Part shown: positions 31,674 through 39,371 of the stretch, piece by piece
Layout of the letters: the number at the start of each line of letters is the position of its first letter
Numbering within the stretch: the first letter of the stretch is position 1
NCBI GenBank assembly: GCA_052117605.1
Contig: JBQKIT010000019.1
Reading direction: 5' to 3' (one strand)
Length of the DNA stretch: 54,004 bases
Source of the DNA: CAG-791 sp000431495
Lineage (GTDB): Bacteria; Bacillota; Clostridia; Lachnospirales; Lachnospiraceae
Notes under the pieces: model-generated
Database searches by the model: none
What the model was told of the DNA's origin: nothing
What the model saw: the letters and a program-made list of their open reading frames with translations, nothing else
Made by a program: the position numbers and the translations under genes

Positions 31674-31946
31674 ATGGTGACACTGGATGAAATGAAGCAG
31701 TATCTCCGGGTAGATTTTTCGGAGGATGATGGTCTCATCTCCTCCCTCATCACGTCCGCTACCCGCCTTGCGATGGACGTAGCCAGGACGGATGACGAAG
31801 ATGCTTTCTTTGCCATGCCCTATGCCAAGGAAGCGGTCTTTTTTACCGTCGCCTATTTGTACGAGCACAGAGAGGATGCGGACCTTAAATCTATCACCCT
31901 CTCCCTTCGTGCTCTTCTCGAGGGCAGCCGGAAGGAGGGCTTCTGA
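31674..31946 (+). CDS. Head-tail connector protein (gp6-like)
   Basis: A 90-residue protein of the gp6/YqbG type: VTLDEMKQYLRVDFSEDDGLISSLITSA with the characteristic LDEMKQYLRVD start. It forms the ring below the portal. It shares its last base region with the next start (TGATG). Confidence 0.88.
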   Translation: MVTLDEMKQYLRVDFSEDDGLISSLITSATRLAMDVARTDDEDAFFAMPYAKEAVFFTVAYLYEHREDADLKSITLSLRALLEGSRKEGF

Positions 31947-32275
31947 TGGACATAGCAGCATTAAACCTTCGGATCACCTTCCAGAAACAAATGATAGAGA
32001 AAGACGAATATGGGAACCACACCACAAAGCAGGCTGATTACATCACCTGCTGGGCTACAGCCTCCGGGTCTGGTACAGAAACGGATGCTGCCGGAACCAC
32101 GAATCCAAAGGAGACCATCGATTTCACGACGCGCTGGTGCAAGGCTCTCTCAGAGGTGACTTCTGACGGGTATCGGATCATCGCAGACGGGAAGCTCTAT
32201 AACATCCTCTACGTGAATCCGATGGGCTACAAGCATAACTCTTTGAAATTCCACTGCGAGCTCGTTAAGAGGTGA
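31946..32275 (+). CDS. Phage head closure protein / head-tail adaptor
   Basis: A 109-residue head-tail adaptor: NLRITFQKQMIEKDEYGNHTTK at the start, a beta-barrel core, and YRIIADGKLYNILYVNP near the end, as in SPP1 gp16-like and HK97 gp7-type stoppers. It closes the capsid after packaging. Overlaps the connector gene by 1 bp. Confidence 0.87.
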   Translation: MDIAALNLRITFQKQMIEKDEYGNHTTKQADYITCWATASGSGTETDAAGTTNPKETIDFTTRWCKALSEVTSDGYRIIADGKLYNILYVNPMGYKHNSLKFHCELVKR

Positions 32276-32279
32276 TCCT

Positions 32280-32669
32280 ATGGGAAAGACAATAAAACCT
32301 GAACAGCTCTCTGCTGAGATCATGAAGGGCCTCGAGGAATACAAGGACCTGTCCACAGAAACAATGAAGGAATCCGTCGAGAAGGTAGCCAAGGATGTAA
32401 AGAAAAACATCCAGTCGAAGGCTCCTGTCCTCACCGGGAAATATAAGAAGTCCTGGAAGGTCACAAAGACCGACGAGAACAATGAACGTCTCGTAATGAC
32501 CGTTCATGCTGGCCGCTACCAGCTGACACATCTCCTGGAGCACGGGCATGCAAAACGGAATGGCGGCAGGACTAAGGCCATCCCGCACATCGCTCCCGCT
32601 GAGGAAGAAGGCGTGAAAGAGCTGGAGGATGACATCAAGGACGCTCTCGAGAAAGGCGGCGGATCATGA
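32280..32669 (+). CDS. HK97 gp10 family tail completion protein
   Basis: A 129-residue HK97-gp10-type protein. Typical features: basic helix EKVAKDVKKNIQSKAPVLTGKYKKSW, LVMTVHAGRYQLTHLLEHGHAKRNGG, and a charged C-terminus. It links head and tail. Starts 4 bp after the adaptor gene and overlaps the next by 4 bp. Confidence 0.9.
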   Translation: MGKTIKPEQLSAEIMKGLEEYKDLSTETMKESVEKVAKDVKKNIQSKAPVLTGKYKKSWKVTKTDENNERLVMTVHAGRYQLTHLLEHGHAKRNGGRTKAIPHIAPAEEEGVKELEDDIKDALEKGGGS

Positions 32670-32983
32670 CATACGATCACATAGTAACGATGCTGGAGGA
32701 AGCTGGTCTTCCTCTGGCCTATGACCATTTTGCTGAGGGCGAGTCTCCGGACCCGCCTTTTATCGTGTTTCTTTCTCCGACTTCAGATAACTTTGGTGCA
32801 GACAACGCGGTCTACGCTTCCTTCCCGGAGGTGAACGTAGAGCTCTACACCGACAAGAAGGACCCGAAGCTCGAGAAGAAACTCGAAAAGATATTTGCAG
32901 GAAATGACATCTACTGGAATAAGTCCGAGACCTGGATAGATTCTGAGCGGATGTACGAAGTGCTTTATGAACTGACGCTGTAA
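32666..32983 (+). CDS. Tail terminator-like protein
   Basis: A 105-residue protein with the pattern HFAEGESPDPPFIVFL, then NVELYTDKKDPKLEKKLEKIF, then WIDSERMYEVLYELTL, found in minor tail or tail terminator proteins placed between gp10-like and tube genes. It probably caps the tail tube. Overlaps gp10 by 4 bp. Confidence 0.82.
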   Translation: MTYDHIVTMLEEAGLPLAYDHFAEGESPDPPFIVFLSPTSDNFGADNAVYASFPEVNVELYTDKKDPKLEKKLEKIFAGNDIYWNKSETWIDSERMYEVLYELTL

Positions 32984-32994
32984 AGGAGGCAGTC

Positions 32995-33621
32995 ATGGCG
33001 AATAAGAAAAACAAGGTGAGGTACGGCCTCAAAAACGTCCACTATGCACTGGCAACGATCGCTGAGGATGGCACTGCCACCTATGGAAAGCCCATCGTCT
33101 GGCCTGGTGCTGTGTCAATCAAGTTTTCAGCTCAGGGATCTCAGGAGCCTTTCTATGCTGATGACATCAAGTACTATGTCACGAGCTCGAACACCGGCTA
33201 CAACGGTGATCTCGAGACCGCAATGGTTCCGGAAGATTTCAAGACATCAGTCCTTGGCGACATCAAGGATGCAAACGGTGTCCTGGTTGAGAACGCTGAT
33301 GCGCAGCCGGTACCCTTCGCACTGCTCTTTGAGTTTGTCGGCGATGTGAAGGCAGTAAGGCACGTCCTCTATAACTGCACGGCAAGCCGTCCGGACATCG
33401 AGGCTGAGACCAAAGAGGACAAGGTTTCTGTTAAGACCGAGTCCCTGACGATCGATGCTTCTACGATCTTCTCGAAGGACCTGGATGCCAATGTGGTAAA
33501 GGCGGACACCTGCTCTGAAACCGATGAAGTCACCTATAACAGCTGGTACGACGAAGTGCATCTTCCGGCAAAGAGCACCACTACGACTATTTCAAGTACA
33601 AGTACCAGCAGCTCAAAGTGA
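32995..33621 (+). CDS. Major tail tube protein, phi13 family
   Basis: A 208-residue phi13-type tail tube protein: VRYGLKNVHYALATIAEDGTATYG at the N-terminus, PEDFKTSVLGDIKDANG in the middle, and AVRHVLYNCTASRPDIEAET. A Ser/Thr-rich C-terminal tail follows. It forms the tail tube. Starts behind AAAGGAGG. Confidence 0.93.
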   Translation: MANKKNKVRYGLKNVHYALATIAEDGTATYGKPIVWPGAVSIKFSAQGSQEPFYADDIKYYVTSSNTGYNGDLETAMVPEDFKTSVLGDIKDANGVLVENADAQPVPFALLFEFVGDVKAVRHVLYNCTASRPDIEAETKEDKVSVKTESLTIDASTIFSKDLDANVVKADTCSETDEVTYNSWYDEVHLPAKSTTTTISSTSTSSSK

Positions 33622-33631
33622 GGTATAAGCG

Positions 33632-33994
33632 ATGGTTAAGGAAATTGAAATGACGCTTGAGGATGGGACCACAAAGGTCCTGCCCTTTGAGGCGAATGGC
33701 GCAACTGCGATCCTTTATCGGATGACTTTCCATGAAGATCTGATGGTCACAATGAATAACCTGGCATCTGAGAACATCGACACCCTGGTCGGTGCGAAGC
33801 TCGGCTACATCATGGCGGCCCAGGCTACAGGCAAGACCAGCGGTCTTTCCATGGACGATTTCATTCACTGGGCCGCAGGCTTTGACGGCATCTGCCTCAT
33901 TGAAAAGCTCGATGAGTTTGTGGCGATCTATCTTGGCAATCGAGCAACCACCTCTGATGCAAACCCCACTCCCGCCCAACTGACAGAGAAATAA
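33632..33994 (+). CDS. Tail assembly chaperone (gpG-like)
   Basis: A 120-residue helical protein in the gpG position between tube and tape measure: TLEDGTTKVLPFEANGATAILYRM, MDDFIHWAAGFDGICLIEKL. A heptamer AAACCCC at 33961 in the A AAC CCC phase sits 27 nt before the stop, allowing a -1 shift into the downstream frame (see next entry). It chaperones the tape measure during tail assembly. Confidence 0.88.
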   Translation: MVKEIEMTLEDGTTKVLPFEANGATAILYRMTFHEDLMVTMNNLASENIDTLVGAKLGYIMAAQATGKTSGLSMDDFIHWAAGFDGICLIEKLDEFVAIYLGNRATTSDANPTPAQLTEK

Positions 33995-34158
33995 ATACAG
34001 CGGTATATCTGCTCCGCTGTAAGCAGTTGGGCTTTACGATTCCGGAGCTCTCACTTATTGAGGAAGGTCAGATCTACGACTGCATGTCTGAGGCCGACAA
34101 TGACGTGAATGGCGACTACTGCGAAGTGGCTACCCAGGAGGATTTCAACAACTGGTAA
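33632..34158 (+). CDS. Tail chaperone frameshift product (gpGT-like)
   Basis: Ribosomes slipping -1 on A AAC CCC (33961-33967) would read on through PHSRPTDREINTAVYLLRC and a T-domain ending in DFNNW at 34158. The downstream frame has no start codon of its own at the junction, and its protein looks like gpT: a helical region (LLRCKQLGFTIPELSLIEEG) then an acidic end. This is the standard programmed frameshift of siphovirus tail genes. Slippage direction and site are seen; the efficiency is not. Confidence 0.83.
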
Positions 34159-34182
34159 AGTAATTGACACAGAATTGCCTTC

Positions 34183-34236
34183 ATTCTGATTTCTCGATTT
34201 GATATACTCAAAAGGTATAGAAAAACAAATCAGAAT
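34183..34236. promoter_or_regulatory. Inverted repeat flanking the -10 of the diguanylate cyclase gene
   Basis: ATTCTGATTT (34183-34192) and AAATCAGAAT (34227-34236) are exact complements flanking TATACT (34203). AAATCAGAATT recurs at 35637. Candidate operator on a promoter that is independent of the phage late operon. Confidence 0.5.
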
Positions 34237-34308
34237 TAGTGAAGATTGTGATGATGAGTAAAGCCTCGCGAAAAATACAAATGCTATAAAGGAAGAAGGA
34301 CATTTCCG

Positions 34309-35385
34309 ATGAATAAACTTAGGGATTGGATGAAGGGCAGATTCATGAAATATCATATTTCGGATAAGGAATATGATATGATTCAAAAAGATATGCAGGA
34401 GGAGAACAGAAACAGTTTGTTGCTCTATTCCGTGATCACGATTTTGTTTCTGTTTGTTATGCTTTTCATTTCTTTTTGTTCTCCTTTGTTAGTAAGATTT
34501 CGATCAGCTTACATAGTACTGATGCTTGTAGATGTGCTCATATTGGCAGGTTTGTATATAAGCAAAAATAAGAATCCGGCAATATTGCTTTTCGATATGT
34601 ATGCTTTTGAAATCATGCTGTATGTATTTGCCGTCATCATAGGTGCGGTCGCTCAGCCACAGGAACAAGCGGTTTCTATGATTGCTTTTTTGCTTACGGT
34701 GCCGTTTCTTTTTACAGACAAGCCTCTTCGAATGATTTGTAGTAGTGGCTTTGGTGTTGTTCTTTTTATCCTCATAGCGATAAAGGTCAAAGACGAGTCC
34801 GTGCTTTTTGTTGACATTGTTAATGTTGTAGTGTTTGGTATTTTAGGAGCCTTCCTGGGCAACTATGCAATGAAAGTGAAATGCCAGAGATTACTGTTTG
34901 CCCGCAAGGTTGTGATATTAAGCGAAACAGATATGTTAACAGGTCTGCGAAATCGTAAAGCCTATGAGCAAAGGTTACACGATTATGCATCACTGGAAAA
35001 TTGTGAAATCGCAAGTGTTTATGTAGATGTGAATGGACTTCATGAAATCAATAATACAAAAGGACATGCCGCGGGAGATCAGATGCTCCGCTATGTAGGA
35101 AAAACCATACAGAATGAATTCGGTGAAATGAATTCATATCGCATAGGCGGTGATGAGTTTGTCGCTTTGCTTACCGATGAATCGGAGGATAGGATAAGGG
35201 TAAAAATTGAGCAAATAAGAAAACAGGTTGAAAAAGAATCTTATCACATTGCTATAGGATGTTCTGTTGGAAACACATCAGATAAAAATATATCATCCGT
35301 GATTGCTGAAGCAGAAAAACGAATGTATGAAGCTAAACGATTGTATTATCAGAATAGTGGCATAGATAGAAGAGCAAGAATATAG
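34309..35385 (+). CDS. Membrane-bound diguanylate cyclase (GGDEF)
   Basis: A 358-residue protein with about six predicted membrane segments (residues about 35-195) and a C-terminal GGDEF domain. The active-site GGDEF is intact (280-284) in YRIGGDEFVAL, with ETDMLTGLRNRKAYE opening the domain and DVNGLHEINNTKGHAAGD in the middle. No RxxD inhibitory site precedes GGDEF. It should make cyclic di-GMP from GTP at the host membrane. It is AT-rich, lies between tail chaperone and tape measure, and has its own promoter region, so it is a phage-carried 'moron'. Confidence 0.9.
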   Translation: MNKLRDWMKGRFMKYHISDKEYDMIQKDMQEENRNSLLLYSVITILFLFVMLFISFCSPLLVRFRSAYIVLMLVDVLILAGLYISKNKNPAILLFDMYAFEIMLYVFAVIIGAVAQPQEQAVSMIAFLLTVPFLFTDKPLRMICSSGFGVVLFILIAIKVKDESVLFVDIVNVVVFGILGAFLGNYAMKVKCQRLLFARKVVILSETDMLTGLRNRKAYEQRLHDYASLENCEIASVYVDVNGLHEINNTKGHAAGDQMLRYVGKTIQNEFGEMNSYRIGGDEFVALLTDESEDRIRVKIEQIRKQVEKESYHIAIGCSVGNTSDKNISSVIAEAEKRMYEAKRLYYQNSGIDRRARI

Positions 35386-35664
35386 TTGCGCAAGCCACAT
35401 TGTCAGCTTTTTTGTGTGTTGTGAGCAAGGAGGACCCTCCCGGCCATCATGGTCGAGAGGTTTTCGTGCGTCTACGGGATTATCCTTCAATTTCAATTTT
35501 AAGCCCGGATTTAAGCCCCACAGTGAAGTGGTCCTCCCAGACTTTCTCCTTTAGGGCTCAGCCTTATGCCAATCCTGCATTCAGTCTGTTAGTGGGGAGA
35601 AGAACACTACCAGGAAATAGCGCCGGATGACATTCAAAATCAGAATTGTAAGGAGTGATACGAG

Positions 35665-36089
35665 ATGAAACATAGAGTGAAGGTTACTGTTTTGGATAAA
35701 AAATTATTTCCGGAATTGCAGGAACAATATTGTGCGGTACCAGATAGTGGAAGATGCCCTTGCTATAATGTTGGCAATGAATTTATGTTTTATTGCAATG
35801 ATGAACGCGATGACTACTGGCATATGGGAGCAGGCGCACTGATAAAAGCGGAAAACCGGATGAAGGGGTATTAATTTCTCCGGGAACCATGCACTGTGGA
35901 ACGGATGGAGTTCCATTCTGTTCAGAAGCATGGGATGCCATCAGCAGGTATATTTATTCAGCACTTCAAGGCGGAGCAATTATGCACGGATGGACAAATG
36001 ACGACCACATCATGATTGCCTGTTGCAATGACGGTACGAGGTCGGTAATATTCAAGATTGAGCGGATTGATGTTCCTGAGAACGCATAA
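35665..36089 (+). pseudogene. TIGR04076 family protein, frameshifted
   Basis: The first part (35665-35874) reads KHRVKVTVLDKKLFPELQEQY, the second (in the -1 frame, from about 35853) reads SPGTMHCGTDGVPFCSEAWDAISRY, then GAIMHGWTNDDHIMIACCNDGTRSVIFKIE. Together they make one TIGR04076 protein (small conserved cysteine-containing family). The frame breaks near GCGGAAAACC (35848-35857), and the first frame stops at 35874. No canonical slippery heptamer is visible, so a single-base deletion or sequencing error is more likely than programmed shifting. Confidence 0.75.
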
Positions 36090-36205
36090 GAGTAAGTTCG
36101 TCTGAAGAAGCAGGATTTCAGGAACCTTTTATGAATGTACAAATACCAGTTTGTCGAACACTACGGACATGTTTTCACATTCTGCTGAGAGGAGGATTAA
36201 CTACT

Positions 36206-36412
36206 ATGGAATACAACCAAATAATAGATGGGGAGCCACCTTCTCACGTATCCTGTCCCCTCGTCGATGGTGAAGAGATCGCCGATTACGACTGCATCGA
36301 AAACCGTGACATTGCCGATGGGAACCTTAAGGAACAGCATCTGCCGGAGAAATACAAACAGCATTCGGACTGGAAGGAAATCTGTAAAAACTGCAAATGG
36401 CATTATTACTAA
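36206..36412 (+). CDS. Small hypothetical protein (68 aa)
   Basis: A 68-residue acidic protein (MEYNQIIDGEPPSHVSCPLV) with a C-terminal CKNCKW; start behind GAGAGGAGG. Last gene of the cargo insert, followed by a terminator. No family recognised. Confidence 0.6.
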   Translation: MEYNQIIDGEPPSHVSCPLVDGEEIADYDCIENRDIADGNLKEQHLPEKYKQHSDWKEICKNCKWHYY

Positions 36413-36437
36413 AGCGTCGAGCGATCGGCGCTTTTTT
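36413..36437 (+). terminator. Terminator at the end of the cargo insert
   Basis: AGCGTCGA pairs with TCGGCGCT (one G-U), then TTTTTT. Confidence 0.75.
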
Positions 36438-36465
36438 CATGCCCTGAAATAGAAAGGAGGTCAGC

Positions 36466-38985
36466 ATGGCGGACCGCATCAAGGGCATCACCGTCGAGAT
36501 CGGCGGCGATACTACCAAACTCTCTGACGCCTTAAAAGACGTCAACAAGTCCATCAAGGATACACAAAACCAGCTCCGCGATGTGAATAAGCTCTTAAAG
36601 CTCGATCCGGGCAATGCTGATCTCCTGGTCCAGAAGCAGAAATATCTGTCTCAGGCTATCTCTGATACCAAGGAAAAGCTCAAGCAGGAACAGGATGCCT
36701 TAAAGCAGCTGAAGGAAGCTCCCCAGACCGAGGAGACCATCAAACAACAGGAGGCCCTGACCCGCGAGATTGAGGATACCAAGCAGGCGCTCAAGGGTCT
36801 GGAGGATCAGTACAAATCTGTCGGGTCTGTTGCCGGAGTACAGCTCCAGCAGGCCGGTCAGAAGATGAAAGACGTCGGTGACAAGATCACCGGTGTTGGT
36901 GAAGGGCTCTCTACTCATGTCACGGCTCCTATCGCGGCAGTCGGCGCAGCTTCTCTTGCGGCCTTTAACGAGGTCGATGAAGGCGCAGATATCGTAAAGA
37001 CCAAGACCGGTGCTGTCGGTCAGGCTCTGAAGGATATGCAGGATGCTGCGAATGATATCGCAACCACGATCCCGACTGACTTTGCGACGGCTGGTTCTGC
37101 CATCGGTGAAGTGAATACGAGGTTTGGACTCACGGGTGATGCCTTAAAGGATCTCTCGCAGCAGTTCGTGGAGTTCGCATCGATCAATGATACTGATGTC
37201 TCGACCTCTATCGATAACGTCTCCTCCGTCCTCAACGCCTTCGGTATGGATTCTTCACAGGCAGGCGGCATGCTGGATGTCCTAAACTCGGTCGGGCAGG
37301 CCACTGGTCTTTCGATGGATAAGCTCTCGCAGGATCTTTCACAGAATGCGGCTCAGCTGCAGTCGATGGGACTCAACGCGACACAGTCGGCTCAGTTCCT
37401 CGGGAACGTCGAGATGTCTGGTCTTGATGTGTCGACGGCTATGGCCGGTATGAAGAAGGCCATGAAGAATGCGGCATCGGATGGCAAAACGCTCGATCAG
37501 GCACTGTCTGAGTTCTCCGACACGATGAAATCCAACAAGTCTGATACAGAGAAGCTGCAGGCAGCATATGACCTCTTTGGCTCCAAGGCCGGGGCCTCCA
37601 TCTACAACGCCATGCAGACCGGAAAGCTCTCATTCGACGGTTTCTCCTCCAGCATGGATTCCTTCAAAGGAAATGTGGAACAGACCTTCAATGACACTCT
37701 GGACCCAATCGATAAGTTCAAGACCACTCTGAATCAGCTGAAGGTGACCGGCGCTGAAATTGGTAACTCCCTTGCTACGGTCCTTGCTCCCATGCTGGAG
37801 CAGGCATCCGCAGCCTTAAAGAAGTTCTCAGATATTTGGCAGGCTATTCCGGAGCCCATGCAGCAGTTCATCATCAAGGCAGCTCTTGTAGCTGCCGCGA
37901 TCGGACCGATCCTGGTTGGCGTAGGCAAGGTGATCTCTACATTCGGAACCATCACAAGCGGTATCGGGACACTTATGAATACGATTGGCGGCCTGTCTAC
38001 AGGGCTTGCCGCTTTCAGCTCTATCGGCCTTCTTCCGATAATCGGCATCATTGCTGCCGTCATTGCAGCAATTGTTGCCGTCGTCGAGATTGTGAAGCAC
38101 TGGGGAGAAATCACGGAATGGTTCGGCGGTGTCTGGGACGGCATCTGCTCTGGCGTAAAGACAGTCGGTCAGGGTCTTGCCACCTTCTTTACCGGGCTTT
38201 GGAACGGAATCAAGTCAGGAACAGAAACTGCCTGGAATGGTATCAAGACCGGTGTCTCTACGGTCTGGAACGGCATAAAAACCGGGGCCTCCACTGTATT
38301 TACCGGCATCAAGGATCACATCTCGAATGCCTGGAATACGGTGAAGACTAATACCAGCACAGCCTGGGCGGGCATCAAATCAACCGTTCAGCAGAATGGT
38401 GGCGGCATCAAGGGTGTCATCACAACTGCAATGGAAGGCTACAAGAATATCTGGAAGACCGGGTTTGAAGTCATCAACAAGACGACTGGTGGCAAGCTCG
38501 GTGAGGCACTATCGACAGCCAGGAGCAAGCTCTCGGATATCAAGAATGCCTTCTCTGAAAAGATGGACGCTGCCAAGGAAGCGGTCAGAGGTGCCATCGA
38601 TAAGATCAAGGGCTTCTTCAACTTCTCCTGGTCGCTGCCAAAACTCAAGATGCCGCATTTCTCTATTTCAGGGAGCTTTTCTCTTAACCCGCCATCAGTA
38701 CCTCACTTCGGTGTTGACTGGTACCGGAAGGCTATGGACGAGCCGTATATCCTGAACAGCCCGACGCTCTTTGGTATGGCCGGAGGTAGGCTCCTTGGCG
38801 GAGGTGAAGCTGGTGAAGAAGCTGTCGTCGGAACTGATCGGCTATCCCAGATCGTGCAGGGAGCTGTTGCTGCTGCAGGTGGAAACCAGACGATTGTGAT
38901 CCCGGTCTACATCGGCCAGGACCGCATCGATGAGATCGTCGTCAAGGCAAACCAGAGAACAAACTTCAGGTCAGGAGGCAGATGA
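36466..38985 (+). CDS. Tail tape measure protein
   Basis: An 839-residue tape measure. The first about 130 residues form long coiled coils (KDTQNQLRDVNKLLKLDPGN, typical start), then a TP901-type core (SLAAFNEVDEGADIVKTKTGAVG), two hydrophobic segments (about residues 460-545), and repeated W-containing units (TETAWNGIKTGVSTVWNG, TSTAWAGIKS). Protein length sets tail length. ATG 36466 follows AAAGGAGG. Confidence 0.93.
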   Translation: MADRIKGITVEIGGDTTKLSDALKDVNKSIKDTQNQLRDVNKLLKLDPGNADLLVQKQKYLSQAISDTKEKLKQEQDALKQLKEAPQTEETIKQQEALTREIEDTKQALKGLEDQYKSVGSVAGVQLQQAGQKMKDVGDKITGVGEGLSTHVTAPIAAVGAASLAAFNEVDEGADIVKTKTGAVGQALKDMQDAANDIATTIPTDFATAGSAIGEVNTRFGLTGDALKDLSQQFVEFASINDTDVSTSIDNVSSVLNAFGMDSSQAGGMLDVLNSVGQATGLSMDKLSQDLSQNAAQLQSMGLNATQSAQFLGNVEMSGLDVSTAMAGMKKAMKNAASDGKTLDQALSEFSDTMKSNKSDTEKLQAAYDLFGSKAGASIYNAMQTGKLSFDGFSSSMDSFKGNVEQTFNDTLDPIDKFKTTLNQLKVTGAEIGNSLATVLAPMLEQASAALKKFSDIWQAIPEPMQQFIIKAALVAAAIGPILVGVGKVISTFGTITSGIGTLMNTIGGLSTGLAAFSSIGLLPIIGIIAAVIAAIVAVVEIVKHWGEITEWFGGVWDGICSGVKTVGQGLATFFTGLWNGIKSGTETAWNGIKTGVSTVWNGIKTGASTVFTGIKDHISNAWNTVKTNTSTAWAGIKSTVQQNGGGIKGVITTAMEGYKNIWKTGFEVINKTTGGKLGEALSTARSKLSDIKNAFSEKMDAAKEAVRGAIDKIKGFFNFSWSLPKLKMPHFSISGSFSLNPPSVPHFGVDWYRKAMDEPYILNSPTLFGMAGGRLLGGGEAGEEAVVGTDRLSQIVQGAVAAAGGNQTIVIPVYIGQDRIDEIVVKANQRTNFRSGGR

Positions 38986-39356
38986 TGCTAAAGAAAGATT
39001 ATCCCATCTACTTTGATGACACCAAGCTCTTCTGGCCGTCGAAATGGCAGGAATCCTACTCTGTCGTTGAGACCACTAACCAGACAGAAGCAGGGACGGA
39101 CCAGGTGATTGTCACCCGCTACGACAAGCTCTCGGTCTCCTGCGAGTTCAAGTGCTCTGCTGCCTGGGCTTCCACCTTCACTAATTTCCGCGACAAGGAT
39201 TCCATTGCCGTAAGGCTCTACGACCTGAAAACCCGAGACTACAAGACTCGGACCATGCGTATTCGGAACTTTAAGACTGCTCCTGAGAAGAACAGCGAAA
39301 AGCTGTCATCTTCAAATGGACTCTATACTGTGTCCTTTGACCTATATGAATTCTGA
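38985..39356 (+). CDS. Distal tail protein-like
   Basis: A 123-residue beta-rich protein (PIYFDDTKLFWPSKWQESYS; VSCEFKCSAAWASTFTNFRDKD; SSNGLYTVSFDLYEF) in the distal tail (Dit-like or DUF6711-like) position directly after the tape measure. The start overlaps the tape measure stop (TGATG); ATG 38985 is used for spacing from AGGAGG. Confidence 0.8.
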   Translation: MLKKDYPIYFDDTKLFWPSKWQESYSVVETTNQTEAGTDQVIVTRYDKLSVSCEFKCSAAWASTFTNFRDKDSIAVRLYDLKTRDYKTRTMRIRNFKTAPEKNSEKLSSSNGLYTVSFDLYEF

Positions 39357-39371
39357 TGAGAGGAGGCTGCC

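Noticed and set aside
35400..35630. 76-residue ORF between diguanylate cyclase and the TIGR04076 gene
   Set aside because: No ribosome-binding site or family; the gap is better described as non-coding.
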